Positions 14,701-27,004 of a stretch of DNA of 64,000 nt are shown piece after piece. Source of the stretch: Dirofilaria immitis (Eukaryota > Nematoda > Chromadorea > Rhabditida > Onchocercidae). Position numbers and translations under genes: made by a program. The notes under the pieces are model-generated. The model saw only the letters and a program-made list of their open reading frames with translations, was not told the origin of the DNA and did not search any database. Within the stretch, counting starts at the first letter, position 1, and every line of letters starts with the position of its first letter. The stretch spans positions 186,001 through 250,000 of the forward strand of contig JAKNDB010000014.1 of the NCBI GenBank assembly GCA_024305405.1, read 5' to 3'.

Positions 14701-15152
14701 CTTGATACTCAATCCAGCAAAATCTTCAGAAGAGCAATTATAAATTATTGAAACGAAAGCTCATGGATTTTGTTATATGTGTCATCCGAGTCTACTTATC
14801 CATTTTAATTCATAAATTCGTATGAATTATCAAAAAATACTTTTTTCTAATTTGGATGTTTATTCGCTTAAAACTCATAGCATCTCGATGATTTCAATTT
14901 CTCAAAGAAAAGAGATTCCAACTTCTAAGTTTATGATAAGAATCTTCGAAGAATTATTCGAATGATTACAATGATTAGTAAAACGAATTATTTTAGGGTC
15001 CCGGAAGGATATTACAGCGAAAACTTCAAGCTAAGTTCTATCGAAATGATAATAATCATGCAGACTATGGTGATAAATTGGAAGCACTGATCTGGAAGTG
15101 TGCAGTGGACAATGCAGGAAATATAGCTGTGGTTGACGAAACTGTAAAATGA
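11797..15152 (+). CDS. CB1 cannabinoid receptor-interacting protein 1-like (CNRIP1)
   Basis: Small cytosolic protein of the CNRIP1 family. The vertebrate member binds the C-tail of the CB1 receptor and lowers its constitutive signalling; the nematode role is unknown. Exons 11797-11885, 13527-13691, 14390-14528 and 14997-15152 join in phase to 182 residues (human 164). Matching blocks are FELQFNIRKYDTGEPITFKV, DGGRFGKTQEQDVKS and YKFRSEVIYKITLTTKPA early on, then YSTEWNTTGSDVTLNRKR and, near the end, RILQRKLQAKFYRNDNN, where human has WQVKFYNYHK. No signal peptide or membrane segment is seen. An N-terminal Ser-rich stretch is extra. The call rests on the remembered family pattern. Confidence 0.85.
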
Positions 15153-16159
15153 TCTCCTTAAATGTACATTTTCAACAAACTGATTCCTGCCAGTATAATG
15201 GTCATTTTTGTTTGAAAAAATTTCAGACAGAAAAAAGAAACTGAATTTGTCCGAAAACTTTAGCTTGAATTTGCAAAAATTCGAAATATATAAGTCGAAT
15301 TTAAGGGAAGGATTAATATTTGAAGCACAATAGTAATTTATCCATAATATAATTAAAAAGTTCTTCCTCATCCCCTTCATTTTGTTCCGTTCAATTTCAT
15401 ATCCTATCCTGAATTTAACAAAGTTTATCACTTTTTAAATTTTCGAATCACCTTTTGTCGAAACTCGGTTTTTGTCAAAGGATCTATCGATGTTTTAGAA
15501 ATAAAATTAGTTTTTACTTTCATGCCATTGGAAAAAATGAAGTAACAACCATCATCTGACAAAAAAACTTCGCTTCATTTTTAACCTGTGATAATAGAAT
15601 TTTATTATATAATGGTGCAGATAAGTGGATTCACTTATTACAGAATCCGAAAGATGTTTAGGAAAACAAGAAGCTATCTCGGAGAGTATGAATTACATTC
15701 TCGCATAGGTAATGTAAGATCATATATCCAATTTGTTATATATTCGAATTTTCCAGCTTCGTTTAACATATAGCTCTCATAATATTTTTCTTGCTGGATA
15801 ATAGGGAAAGTTAGGAGATTTCTGAGTATTTCTTAAAATCACAAACTAAATTTTAGATTTTTAAAATTCAGAATAAAAATGATTTGCATAAAGATGATTC
15901 GAAGAATAAAAACTACACTTAGCTGATATCCGGTTTTTCAGATGCATAGCAGTAATAAGTAATAGAATAATTTGATAGCGGATATTATTAAAATCTTCCA
16001 GACATACACATAAGTTTGTCTGAGGTATGTGGTAATTTGAGAATTATTATTCAGCTGATGAATAGAACTGAAACGTTTTAATCATAAATGGAAATGAGTC
16101 CATGATAATTTCCTTTGATTAGATCATAAAACGCTTGGTTTTATTTTTATAAAATATAT
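15153..16159. other. Convergent intergenic region
   Basis: Separates the 3' ends of the CNRIP1-like gene (+) and the LIM gene (-). It holds both 3' UTRs. Open frames here look like chance. Confidence 0.5.
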
Positions 16160-17960
16160 TCATTTTGTAAAGCACTGTGCATCAAGCTTCGCACCCCAAT
16201 AGCAATCGCTGTCATAAGGATGTTCATTCAGTAGCCAGTACTTTGCACCTTCAATAATTTTTCTACAATAATTCATCAACAAATAAATTTTTAAATTCAC
16301 ATTCAAATATAAAAGAACTTCAACTACCAAAAATTTTTAAAGAACGAAAAAGACAGTATGGTGAAATTGGATATGTGTCGTAAATGCTCATTATTTTGCT
16401 TTTGGAATAAGTAATCCTGGAAGGTTTCTGCATTTTAACTCTTAGCTATAAATTCAAATTCAAAATCAAATCCGGAAACTCAGAATAGGATAAGCTATTA
16501 CCTTGTATTGAACAATGACTTAAGGTTCGAAAACATGAAAGTAGATTTTTAATCCTCCTTCACCCCTCTTCGATTTAACGCTCTTCGTTTGCAAGGAACA
16601 AATTATTCTCTCTTATATATATCATAAAATTTGAAAAGATTTTCACAAAAACTCCACGTAATTACCAACAATCTAGACGAAAAGAAAATCGAAAGCAACA
16701 AATAATAGTGAAGAAGGAGATAAAAAGGAAAGCAGTCATTACTTGGGAAAGGCTTCTTGCATCCATAACAGAGGAAACAATTCTGATGCCAGCAGTATCC
16801 CATAGCTTTCAAATATGTCTCATTTATAACATACCCACATCCTAAAATATACTCAGATCAACATTATTTTTAAAAAGTATAATTTATTACAAGTTCAGTT
16901 CCACTTGTTAATCTCAAATTCATTTATAGTCTATATCAGATAAAAGAGTAATCATTTTGATGACTGGAATTGTGAGTTTTCATTTGAAGATGTTTTACAC
17001 GATCGTTAAGTTATCGCAATCAGCAAACAAGCAAAGTCTTCGACTTCATTTTATTTTATAGTTTGAATTTGATTTATTTGGTTTTCGTTTGCTGTGCATA
17101 CCATAGAAATGTGATGTGATTAAAAAAGGAAAGAATTAAAATGATATGTTAAATATTGTTTCGAACTATTGACAAATAAAGCATTCAGCCCCGTTAATGG
17201 ATGGTATCAGATACTTAAGGGCGAAACGCAAGCACTTTAAATAATCGAAAAATCTATGGTTGTGAGATCAGGTGGAAATGAGAATGCAGATGTTCCCAAG
17301 GAATTTCAGAAATTCCGGGACTCCATGATCGAGCAGGAATCATACTGCGAATGACAAAGTATCATTTTAAAAGCAGTCAAGGTAAACTCATGCAATACAA
17401 AGCAAAAATATTAAAAGATAGGAAAAAAACAAAAACAAACTGTGACAAGGTATTGGTCGTATAAGAGTACACGGAACGCACATGGCGTTGCCATCATTTA
17501 CGTAATATTCATGTGTTATATTTGTTTTACAACGTGAGCAGTGAAAGTGATCACGATGCCATAAGCGGTTATTGGCAATGAAACCATCGTTAACAGCTTC
17601 TGTAATAAAACTGGTATTTCCTAAAAGCATTGAACACGTGAAATAAAAGATAAACCTACAAGGTGGACATTATTTCTAGATATAAAGAATGTTATATCTG
17701 TCTATTCTTAGATGTATAGTTATAAAATTCCATTTCTGCCACATATAAATTACAAATAAATTCCTCCAAGAAAACCAATACGAACAATCTATAATTACTA
17801 AGCTATAACAACACACGAAAGAATACAATCCTATAATTAAACACTCTAATCTCTCCTTTGATGTTCATATCCATTCCCAACTCAATTATTCAGACTGAGC
17901 GCTTTTACCAAAACATTCGCTGCATTTCAAATCCAGGAAGCCTTGCATCCCGAAGAGCAT
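16160..17960 (-). CDS. Small protein with two LIM domains
   Basis: Exons in gene order: 17960-17909, 17620-17441, 16841-16743, 16248-16160, giving 139 residues. LIM1 ligands are C13, C16, H39, H42, C45, C48, C65 and C68, with the typical RLWHRDHFHCSRC core. LIM2 starts CHRC (C76, C79), then H96, C99, C102, C105 and C126; the usual eighth ligand after CYW is not obvious. Each LIM domain is split by introns. The third acceptor (TTGAAG|GTGC) was chosen because it is the only one that keeps frame. A second ATG lies at 17948. LIM domains bind proteins in adhesion, muscle or nuclear complexes; nothing here says which. Confidence 0.8.
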
Positions 17961-18575
17961 CAAAATATAAATACTAATTCAAACTGACCGCTTCAAGAAC
18001 AGATGTGAACTGGAAATAGAATTTATACTAAAGTTTAAATATGTAAATTCGAGTGCTTCATGTTACGAATTTTAGAATGCATTCCCACTCCTTCCAATCA
18101 TAATAATTCAGCCCAAAAGCTTATCAATTTTATGGATTTTATTCCCTTAACCTTGATCAATTATTTATTCTAACTTAAATATACGGATAGGAAAGGATTT
18201 ATCAGTAGGATGGTTTTCAAACAATGCCTATCTAATATTTAAGAATTTTATTTTTTTTTTCAATGTACAACTGAAAATTTTCAAGAAAACAAAAAAAAAG
18301 GAAAAAATGAACAACGAAATAGTAGCATAAGAGAAATGAATGTACTGCATAAATTTCACATATTTTCCTGAATAAAATAACAATAGTTAACAGTAAATGA
18401 CCTGAATACTACGAAAAATATGCCGAACTAATCTGTATGCGGGATATTTTTTTACATCATTTTTGGATACAGGCATTTGAATGATATGTGCGGGCAAAAA
18501 AAGAGATGAAAAGCATACAAAAATCAAAAAATATAAAAATCGTAACAAAGCTATTTCAAATAGTGTACACCACAA
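17961..18575. other. Gap between the BED and LIM genes
   Basis: About 615 bases between two genes in the same direction (-). There is a T-rich tract and an AG at 17984, close before the LIM start, that could serve trans-splicing. Nothing else was recognised. Confidence 0.4.
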
Positions 18576-21500
18576 TTAAAGCCCTCTAAGGACATTCATG
18601 CATTTTCCGCGTACTGCCCATAAGAATTGCTTCCAATCAGCTTTGTTCCATTCTTCATAGCTGAAGTTGTAAAAGATTAATACGATACGTAAAGAAAAGA
18701 CAATACATTAGCATTATATTTCACACCTTCTTAAATTTATTACTCGAAAAAAGTTGCTTGAAGAGTCAGAACAGCAAAGTCAATGAAAAATACTTGTTTG
18801 CACAAATTAAATCTCAGTACTAAATCAACACATATTTTCTACCTCAAATCACTGCCATTAAAACGTTCACGTACGGCAACTTTGGTTCCAAGATCCGCGA
18901 ACACAACCAAACGACCCCTCATGTCTTGTGCATTCGATTCGAAGCAAAATTCCCCAGTCCTATAATCTCATACTTTTTCTCATGTCCTTGAATTCTCTCA
19001 ACAAAAATAATTCATAAATAATAATAATATATCAAGTCTAAAATCGCATTTGAATATCTTGTCCTAATGCAACAATAACAAAGACTAGTTAATATGTCAC
19101 AACTTTAAAACAATCCCGAAAATATCGCGGAAGACATAATGAAATAATAATCTATTAAGATCTAACAAATTAAGTAGCGGATATCATTGCCAACTATGGA
19201 ATATCAGAAAATGATTTAAGAAATCCTCCCTTTCAGAAATCCTTATGAAGACCCAACATATATTAATAAATGGATTATATTACCGCAACAGACAATATAC
19301 CAAATATTAAGTAATCCACTTTAGAAATCCATCGAACAAAGGAAAAAATTACCGCCTAGAATTGTAAGTAAATGCCAAGTCCATATCATTGGCAACATGC
19401 AACAACTCAGACAAATTGCTACCATCACTCAGCACATACAACGGTTCATTACTATCACCCGTATCGTCACCCTTAAATTGATGAAATATTATTTATTTCC
19501 TCAGTTAAGTAATTCTAAGACATCATGAAACCGTGTTTACAATTTACTAGCTAGAAAATTATGAACTCTTACACTCGATATTCATATGCTTTAGATAAAT
19601 TGTCTAATGCAATGGAGACAAAAACGTAAATTTGCCAACTGAAAGTATAAAATTCGTCAAGTTTAGACTCCCATCATAAAGTGTAAAGTAGCTCAAATTC
19701 CTTACTTCCTTCATCAAATGGCTATTTGCATCATTGATAATCATACTTCATATTAAGCAGTAAAAATCAAACCGTGGTTGGATTTCTTAAAAGCAATTCG
19801 AAAACTAACGTCATCCAGTTTAGGAAAGGAAATCTTCACAGATCTTGCTGGCGCCAGATTATCGTCAACCAATCCTTTCTGAAAGGATAATATAAAGAAA
19901 CTTTATAAAAAAAAACTTTGAAATTTAAGAATTCTTATATCATAAACCTATCATGCAGGCAACATTTACACTATACTCACCCTATAAAATTTCATTTAAC
20001 CAAAACTCAGCCGTACGTATATGAGAATCCTCTTGGGACGTTAATATGCATGCTTATGAAAACATGAAAACGGATGCATATTTTTCACGAGGGAAAAAAG
20101 AAACCGTATCAAAAATACTATCTTGTCCACAACCGATATTATTCGAAGCCTGCGACTGTAGTGATGGTGGTCGTGTGCAAGCAGATGTTGACGCAGTTAT
20201 TCCAGGAAAAGTACCATTTAATTTTGCATTTTTTGTAGCATTCTGTATGAATTGGTCTAATAATGCCTGTTGCGATGAACTTGGCTTCGTATCCACAACG
20301 ACACGAGCACCTGCTTCTGAAAATGAATGAGAAAAGAATTTGATGTTCATTCAATCATTCATCCAAAGTTTGCTCTTTCTGAATTTCTTATTCAGTGGCA
20401 ATCAAACGAACATAAAAACTTGATAAGGAAAAGCGGAAAATCTAGATGGTCCTAACAATTTAATATTTCCAAACACTCAAATTAACTTCCTTTTAGAGAA
20501 CTATAGAAACAAATAACAGAACAACAGCACATTTCAGTAATATTGTTGATAATTCATCTTAAGCCTCCGAAATAATCATGGGAAATCAAACATCTTGTTC
20601 GATGAAAATCCTTTCGAGTGTGGAAGAAAAATTTTAGCATATATAAACATCTGATAATGCTGATCTGTCTGATACATCATAGTTTCAATAATTAAAAGTA
20701 TTCAATTAATAAAATTGTTCGATCCTTCAAATCGGACTCAGTTCGATAGTGATAGCTAATCACTGCCATGGATTTAATCACCGAAATAATCGTTAAGCAA
20801 GCAAAACGAATGAATGTCCATATAGAAAAATTGTTGAAAAAAAAGTCATTTAGCTGCTGGTAACATAAATATTTTCCCAGTAGTTAGTTTATAGTTATTT
20901 TCGTTATTACTATTTAAGAAGGTATGCAACGAAACTAAACAGATTTGGCAATATATTGATAATAAAAAGAAAAGAAAAAATTTAATGAAAAAAATTACTC
21001 AAACATTTCAATTTGCGAAACGAATGACTACCAAAGCCACTTTCCTAAACATCAATAATCAACCCCGATCACGAATTCCTGCATACATCCGATAATCACA
21101 TCCGAAATTTTTAAATTTATTGGACTAACAAAAATTTTCCAACCTGTGCTCATTTTCTTTACTTTGCACCTAGAAACACGGCCCCTGAGCTACTCTGGAA
21201 ACACTTCCTTTTCATTATCAGAACATCCCACCCTGAATCATTCCCGTTTCTGCACAACATCATTTTGACGAACATCTCCTTCTTCACTTATCTATAATGA
21301 AACCCTAATTCGAGAGCAATCTTTTCGACCACTTCTAGAACTTCAGAATTAGCGAAATAAACTTCGGAAATCTTGGCATCTTATAGACACGGTCGTTCTT
21401 GATTCTGTATTCGAAACTGGTGCATTTTCCAGAACCATTTAATCCTTTACTGCAACTAACAAATTTGTTCTCAGAATATGAAAATTTCTACTCAGGAGCA

Positions 21501-24175
21501 CAATTCTATATATTTCTTTGCTGATGGCGAGAGCAAGTATTTTACTCATTTCCCACCTATTTGTTTTCATCAAGATCAATTTCCTCTTGAATTCTCCTGA
21601 ACTGCTGTATTTCCATAATACGCCGAGTCGTTATTATCAATTCCAGAATCAAAAATATATAATCCTTATCATCCATAGCCATAGATGCATTTGCAGGGAA
21701 AATTCGGGAAAGGACATCCCGCAAAAGTTCAACAAGAAAATATCTAATGATACTCAAGGAAGTCATTAAAATTATCACGATATCACATACTTGTTAACAT
21801 GGAGATTTCCGGACTCATAAAGAAATGGCAAGCAAAAGGAAGTTGTTATAGTGCCAAAAAGTTTCTTGAGTAATACGGGAGAAAGAGATAGAGGAGTATG
21901 GTGAGGAGGTAGGGAAGAGAGTAAGTGGTGGGAAAGAGATAAAATAGGCAATGAAAGAGAGCAGAGGAAACAATGTCTGGGTGTAAGTGTGTGTGAGAAA
22001 GTTCGGTCCATCTATCCATTTCTATCTACTTCCATGGCCAGACAATCTCTTTGTCATACATCTCTCTCTCCGACAATTTACCTCCTCTGCTACATTATCT
22101 ACTACTCTCTAGCCAGTACGGTATTCATTTGCTTCCTCCCCTTACATAATTCGAAAACCCAAATCAAACGTGGATGCGCGATAAAGCGCAATCTCTTCGT
22201 CAAGAAGTTTATTTATTCGAAACAAAAATAAAAATCTTCAACTAATCAACTTGCTGGTTGTTGAAGTCACTTCCTCATAAGAAATCGTTAAATATATAAA
22301 ATTCATTTCTTTAAAATTAAAATTAGTACTTCTCCTCCAATAAATGTAGCATCAGTTAGTGATGCGTAACAGAGACATTATTTCAATTATGCAAGTACAT
22401 CAAGTACATCTAGCCAGAACGTATACAAATCTCACGATATTTAAAACGACTGATCAACTCTACAGACAATATCAAAAGATAATTTAAAAAAAAGTATAAA
22501 CTGAACACTTGAAGTCACAGGCTGGATAAAAGATGATGAATAATGAAACTATTGTACTATATAAAAATATTTCTTAATGTGGATAACTATCGCTAATGCT
22601 AATATTGGCAGAAACTGAAGCATAAAAGCAGATATATTATGAAATACATCTTCCTTCAAGTTTAAACTTCTCATAAGCCAGGGAGAAAGAGGCATAACAA
22701 ATGACAACATTAAACGAAATGATTTAGAAGTGGAAGTATAAGTGCTCATTGAATTCATTTTGATAAGAATTTACTTCCTGTTAACAATTCCGAATTTTAT
22801 GATTTCGGAATCACAGTTTTAATGAGCGCGACTAATCACTAAATACATTAATTTATTTCGTAATTTTACTACTTTCTTGGAGATGCTCTCCGCAGTAATA
22901 ACGGTGTACGCAATGTGATTTCGGAGATGAGTGGTATTTAGGAGAATAACACGAAATTTCTGATACCATTACGCAAGCAAATGAATTAGAAACTGATAAA
23001 CCTTTGTTAATTTCACTTTTCCACATTTGAATGTCAAATATAAAAAGATTCGTGTAAATCAGAGCAACCTGAATGGACACTTACCAGGATAACACTGTTG
23101 CTCTCTATCCGGTTCTGGTCTCACTTCAGTATCCACAGGAATTACAAAAGCTGCCGTTTCACCCTGAAAAAGAATAAATGAAACAACATTATGAAGTAAT
23201 AGCAAAGGTTGAAATAAATTGAAATTTGCAAAAACTGAATCACTTAAAAACCATGAGTGGAAAAAGAAAGATGCTAGCATAAAAATGAGCTTTTAGTTAC
23301 GACCATCCTTTGATTTTCTTACATTAGCATCACTTCAGTGGTCAAGATTTATATGCACATTAATAAAAAGGTTCACTGACAAATTTAAATTCAAAATTTT
23401 CGTTAAGAAAATGAGACTTTTTAAAAACAGTGCATACATTTCTATTATTAACAACAAGACGACTGCGACCCTGAGGTTGATTGATACCGATTCGTTCTTC
23501 CACGATGTTCCAAATACCACCAATGCCCGTGTCGTGCTTACGTTTTAAATGAAATTTCAGCGTTGTTGGACTGCGGTCGTTTGTTATCCACTCACAATAA
23601 CGACACCGTACACCACTTAGTCCTTTCGTCTTTAGATCCACAAAAAGTTCCATACCTTAAATAGCATAAGCAAATGATGATGTCTAAAATTCGCACACAT
23701 TATAATGAGTACAGCTGCGGCAAGAACTAAACTATTTGGGAGAAGACATCCTCAAAAATTTTAAATAAGACGATGTCGATGTTAGCCAGTTATGGATCAG
23801 AATTGCCACCACTTCCGCATCCACAGATATTATATTAGTATAGCGACCTATATAGCTCGCCTCTTTCGGAAAACTAATGACAGGTATCTGTATTGAAGAA
23901 CAAGCAATTTCGATATACCTAGACAGATGCGAAAGAGCAAAAGATAATTTAGAAACTTGAAATTAAAAAATATTGGAAAATTTCAATTAAAACACGACTG
24001 AAATGTTTACACTCGGACTAAATCCAAAATTGTTCAAAGAAACAAACCGGATTTGTCTTTTTCTACCAGCATTTTTTGCATTATACTGTGATGGCACTAT
24101 AGGTGGAGAAATAACAATTTTGTGATATCCAGTCGATTTCACATTGTTACCAGAAGTCACCGAAGATGTAGACAT
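18576..24175 (-). CDS. BED-type zinc-finger protein
   Basis: Eight exons in gene order: 24175-24013, 23655-23438, 23163-23085, 20316-20105, 19878-19810, 19471-19353, 18959-18843, 18660-18576. They join in phase to 353 residues. An in-frame TAA just before the ATG fixes the start. The finger has C72, C75, H90 and H95 in GVRCRYCEWITNDRSPTT and KFHLKRKHD, the BED pattern seen in transposase-derived and chromatin proteins, so nuclear DNA binding is likely. The N-terminus has a basic patch (NAGRKRQIR). The middle is Ser/Thr/Gln-rich and acidic. The C-terminal block (TGEFCFESNAQDMRGRLVVF, then YEEWNKADWKQFLWAVRGKC) looks folded but I do not recognise it. No transposase catalytic domain is seen. Confidence 0.8.
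20317..23084 (-). other. 2.8 kb intron of the BED gene
   Basis: The longest intron of this gene. The part at 21.1-22.2 kb is less AT-rich than the rest, and its minus strand carries several protein-like open stretches listed separately. 21,840-22,130 is purine-rich then pyrimidine-rich, giving low-complexity open frames. Confidence 0.5.
21335..21778 (-). CDS. Possible nested coding DNA, unrecognised
   Basis: Two open stretches on the minus strand. The first, 21778-21557, gives 73 residues with a helix-like end (EIQQFRRIQEEIDLDENK). The second, 21487-21335, follows a TAG acceptor and reads KFSYSENKFVSCSKGLNGSG then KCTSFEYRIKNDRVYKMPRF, with two cysteines. Codon use looks more protein-like than the flanks, but stops and unclear splice phases prevent joining them. 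They may belong to a nested gene, an alternative exon or a decayed gene. Confidence 0.25.
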
Positions 24176-24611
24176 TGTTGTATATTAAGAAATTTAATGG
24201 TTCTGAGTTATCTGCCTACAATATTTAAGATTAGCATGATAGTCCAAGTTCCTTTGAACTAAAAACATCTCAAAAATTGTGTTACCATAAAATTTCAAAA
24301 TTCGTGATTAAAATTCTCTGCGCTATTTCAGCACAACTGTAACTTGTCAGAGCAAAAAAATGAAACTAAATTTTCTCATTCCTTCTTGGCCAGGATAAGA
24401 GTGAGGACGTCTGAAGAAATCGAAAACAATAAGTATCGAAGTGACAGAAAAAAAAAAAAAAAAAACCAACGAATGAGGCGATTTAAAAAGACTTCATATC
24501 TGACACTGTGAAGAAAGGGAATAAACAAGGAAGGAAGAGAAAGGAGAATTTCGACGACTATCGTTGCCAGGAAAAGACTGTTGATTTGAAAATTTGTCAA
24601 TTTATATGTAC

Positions 24612-24673
24612 CGTTTAAAATATCGCCCGTTGAATTGTCCACTTTTCCGATTTATTCTTGAATTCTTAAAAGT
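24612..24673 (-). other. Possible 5' UTR exon of the BED gene
   Basis: On the minus strand a TTTTTAG acceptor precedes 62 bases that end at a GTACAT donor. It holds a short upstream ATG (MDNSTGDILN). No acceptor joins it in frame to the main ATG at 24175, so it would be non-coding leader if used. Confidence 0.25.
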
Positions 24674-25157
24674 CTAAAAATAAATGGTAGATAAAAATGA
24701 TCAGGATGAAGCGTTTCCATCTGCTGCTGTAGTTCGTGTATTAAAACAAATGACTGGCATAAAAAATGATGACAAAAATAAAATTCAAAAGAAAAAAAGA
24801 TACCAAATGAAAATATAAAAATTATGTTTTAAGTTTATTTTTAAAGAAATCAACATTGTAAAATATGTAGCAATACCATAGCTGCTGAGAATACAGGAAT
24901 ATAACTTGTCGTTCTTTTTTAATGAAATCTTAAGAGATTAAATGACCAAAAAGTTACGTAGATGGAATAAGTGATCAGATTTCGTGGGAATAATGAACCA
25001 AAAAAATTGAAAAGGGCGAAAAAGAAAATCAAAGCACAACGATAATTGCTGCCAATAACTTGAACTGGATAAGATGCTACTGCTTTTCTTTACATCCCAA
25101 TATTATTATACTACTTACTACCGCAACATCAGCCTATGTAGGATGAATTATTGTTTG

Positions 25158-25295
25158 TCTGTGTATGTATATGATGTATATGTGTATATGTATGTGCGTG
25201 TATGTGTGTGTGTATGTATGTGGTATGTATATGTGTATATGTATGTGTATGTGTATGTGTATGTATCAATAAGTGCGTGTATATATGCGTATGGA
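25158..25295. repeat. TG/TATG simple repeat
   Basis: Imperfect run of TATG, TG and TATATG units over about 140 bases. It creates a Tyr/Val/Cys-rich open frame that is not a gene. Confidence 0.9.
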
Positions 25296-25619
25296 CGTGC
25301 TATTACGTACTGAGGAAATAGTTGCATAATTTATTTCATCTTACTAATTTCCTCTCCTATAGTCCGCCTGATTCCGATAAAGGAGTAGGTATAATCAGTA
25401 ACTGATTAGCATAAAAGAATTGGAAAGTGGACGGTAACAACAGATCAGTTCAACTCCTGGTCCTTACAAATAACAGGCTAAGTGGGCGCGCGCATTCACT
25501 ATGGATACATACACATATACAACGTTACCACTAACCTCGCTACTGGTTTTATACACATTCCGCACAGACACATATACCACCACCCACTCACCCACACACT
25601 ACAGCAGCTGTGGTAGAGG

Positions 25620-25669
25620 CATTTCAGGTCTCTCGTCGTCTAACATCAGCTATTAGAAGACCTGAAATG
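25620..25669. repeat. 12-base inverted repeat
   Basis: CATTTCAGGTCT at 25620-25631 is matched exactly by AGACCTGAAATG at 25658-25669, with a 26-base loop that can pair a further TCTAA with TTAGA. It could fold as a hairpin in RNA or DNA. No function can be assigned. Confidence 0.6.
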
Positions 25670-26923
25670 AAGATGGGAGACAAAGAGACCTGCTATCACT
25701 ACCATTCTTTCCTAACATCAACAAAGTGACGGTACGCGCGCACCTTGTTTGACCAGTTTTTACGCCATCTGCTCCCTCCTCTGCTCTCTTAATATATCGC
25801 TCTATCCCAGATTTGTCTACCACAACCTACAATACATCCTGCTTATCTACTGACCGACTTATACCCTTCCATCTCTTCCTTCTCACAGAAGGACCTACAA
25901 TAACGCACGCTTACACAACAAACAAGCAAACGAACGAATGGCGCATCAGCGGATCAGCGGACCAACGGATCGAGGAGCAACTAAGGAACCAACAACTAAC
26001 CAACCAATCAACCAACTAGATAATGCTTGCCATACCACCAATAGGGCGAACACGTAATATGAAGTGGTTTTCATGACAAGAATCATGTCTTAGAGCCTTT
26101 ACTGCGAGGAAATCTTCGAACACAAAAGGGTTTCCATAATGTTCGGAATTTTTGCAATTTTTGGTACCATTATACTTGGAACTATAAATGAAAATATATA
26201 CCTAAAATTATTCAATGAAGATATCAATCAAAACGGTTAAGTCAAAACAGTCTACCAAACACTATGAAACATCCATATGATTGCAAACTATATCATTTGT
26301 ATTGTTGTACGGCACGTGTTCTATGTATTCCAATTCTGTATAATATTTTCCACCCAACTTTTTCAAAGCCATTTCAAAACAGAATTCTTTCAGTCATAGA
26401 CTTAAGACGGGACGCTACGTAAAGTAATCCTTTTCAAGTGTCCGCAATGACATTCCATCAAATAAAGCAAATTTCATATGGTTAAGGCAAAACAAATTCT
26501 TCCGCATATAACAATCATCGACTTTGCCACTTCAATAACAGATATTAGTTTCTCGGCCATCAAATAATTAACAGGCTTACGTGTACAAATACACCATTTT
26601 TTCTATATATCACATTCCTATGATGAATGCAAGGATTCAATTCCATTACATCATACCTGATACCCACAAGATTTAGCTAATATATCACTGCTTTTATTCT
26701 ATGCAAGCTATTTCTCTCACAATTTTCTCAAAATTTAAACTTCTTCCATTGAAAGTGAGCAAAGAATACACCACCTTATTCATACGTCTTTTAAATTTAA
26801 ATTAAACTCGACCTGAAACCATTCAAACATTTCAAGAGATGAAACATGCTATCCACCATCCGCAAATCATAAAATGACACGCAACCAGAAATGTTTTAGA
26901 CGCAAATTTGTGATCATATTTAC

Positions 26924-27004
26924 CTATTTATTTGCTCTACTGACTTCATATTCATTGCTTCCAGCTTCGGCCATACAAATCATCCGAATCACATTTGCAT
27001 CTAA
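26924..27004 (-). other. Possible exon, unrecognised
   Basis: On the minus strand an ATTCAG acceptor is followed by 26 open codons (LDANVIRMICMAEAGSNEYE and onward) to a TAG, immediately followed by a GTAAAT donor. A stop directly against a donor suggests a leader exon with an upstream reading frame, or chance. No partner exon was identified. Confidence 0.25.

Larger units (their letters stand above)
24674..26923. other. Gene-poor region with a GC-richer patch
   Basis: No supported exon. From about 25,340 to 26,060 the sequence is clearly richer in G and C, with CpG pairs such as GCGCGC at 25,487 and 25,736. It lies upstream of the minus-strand BED gene and could be promoter DNA. Confidence 0.4.

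Noticed and set aside
15012..15431. 139-codon minus-strand frame
   Set aside because: It lies largely antisense to the last CNRIP1-like exon and its 3' UTR, with AT-driven composition.
21335..21487. GLNGSGKC read as a P-loop ATPase motif
   Set aside because: The Ser/Thr after Lys is Cys, the motif is flanked by another Cys, and no Walker B follows.
24448..24465. A-run as a retrogene poly(A) tail
   Set aside because: No adjacent intronless gene copy or target-site duplication seen.
25074..25313. Tyr/Val/Cys-rich plus-strand frame
   Set aside because: Product of the TG/TATG repeat.
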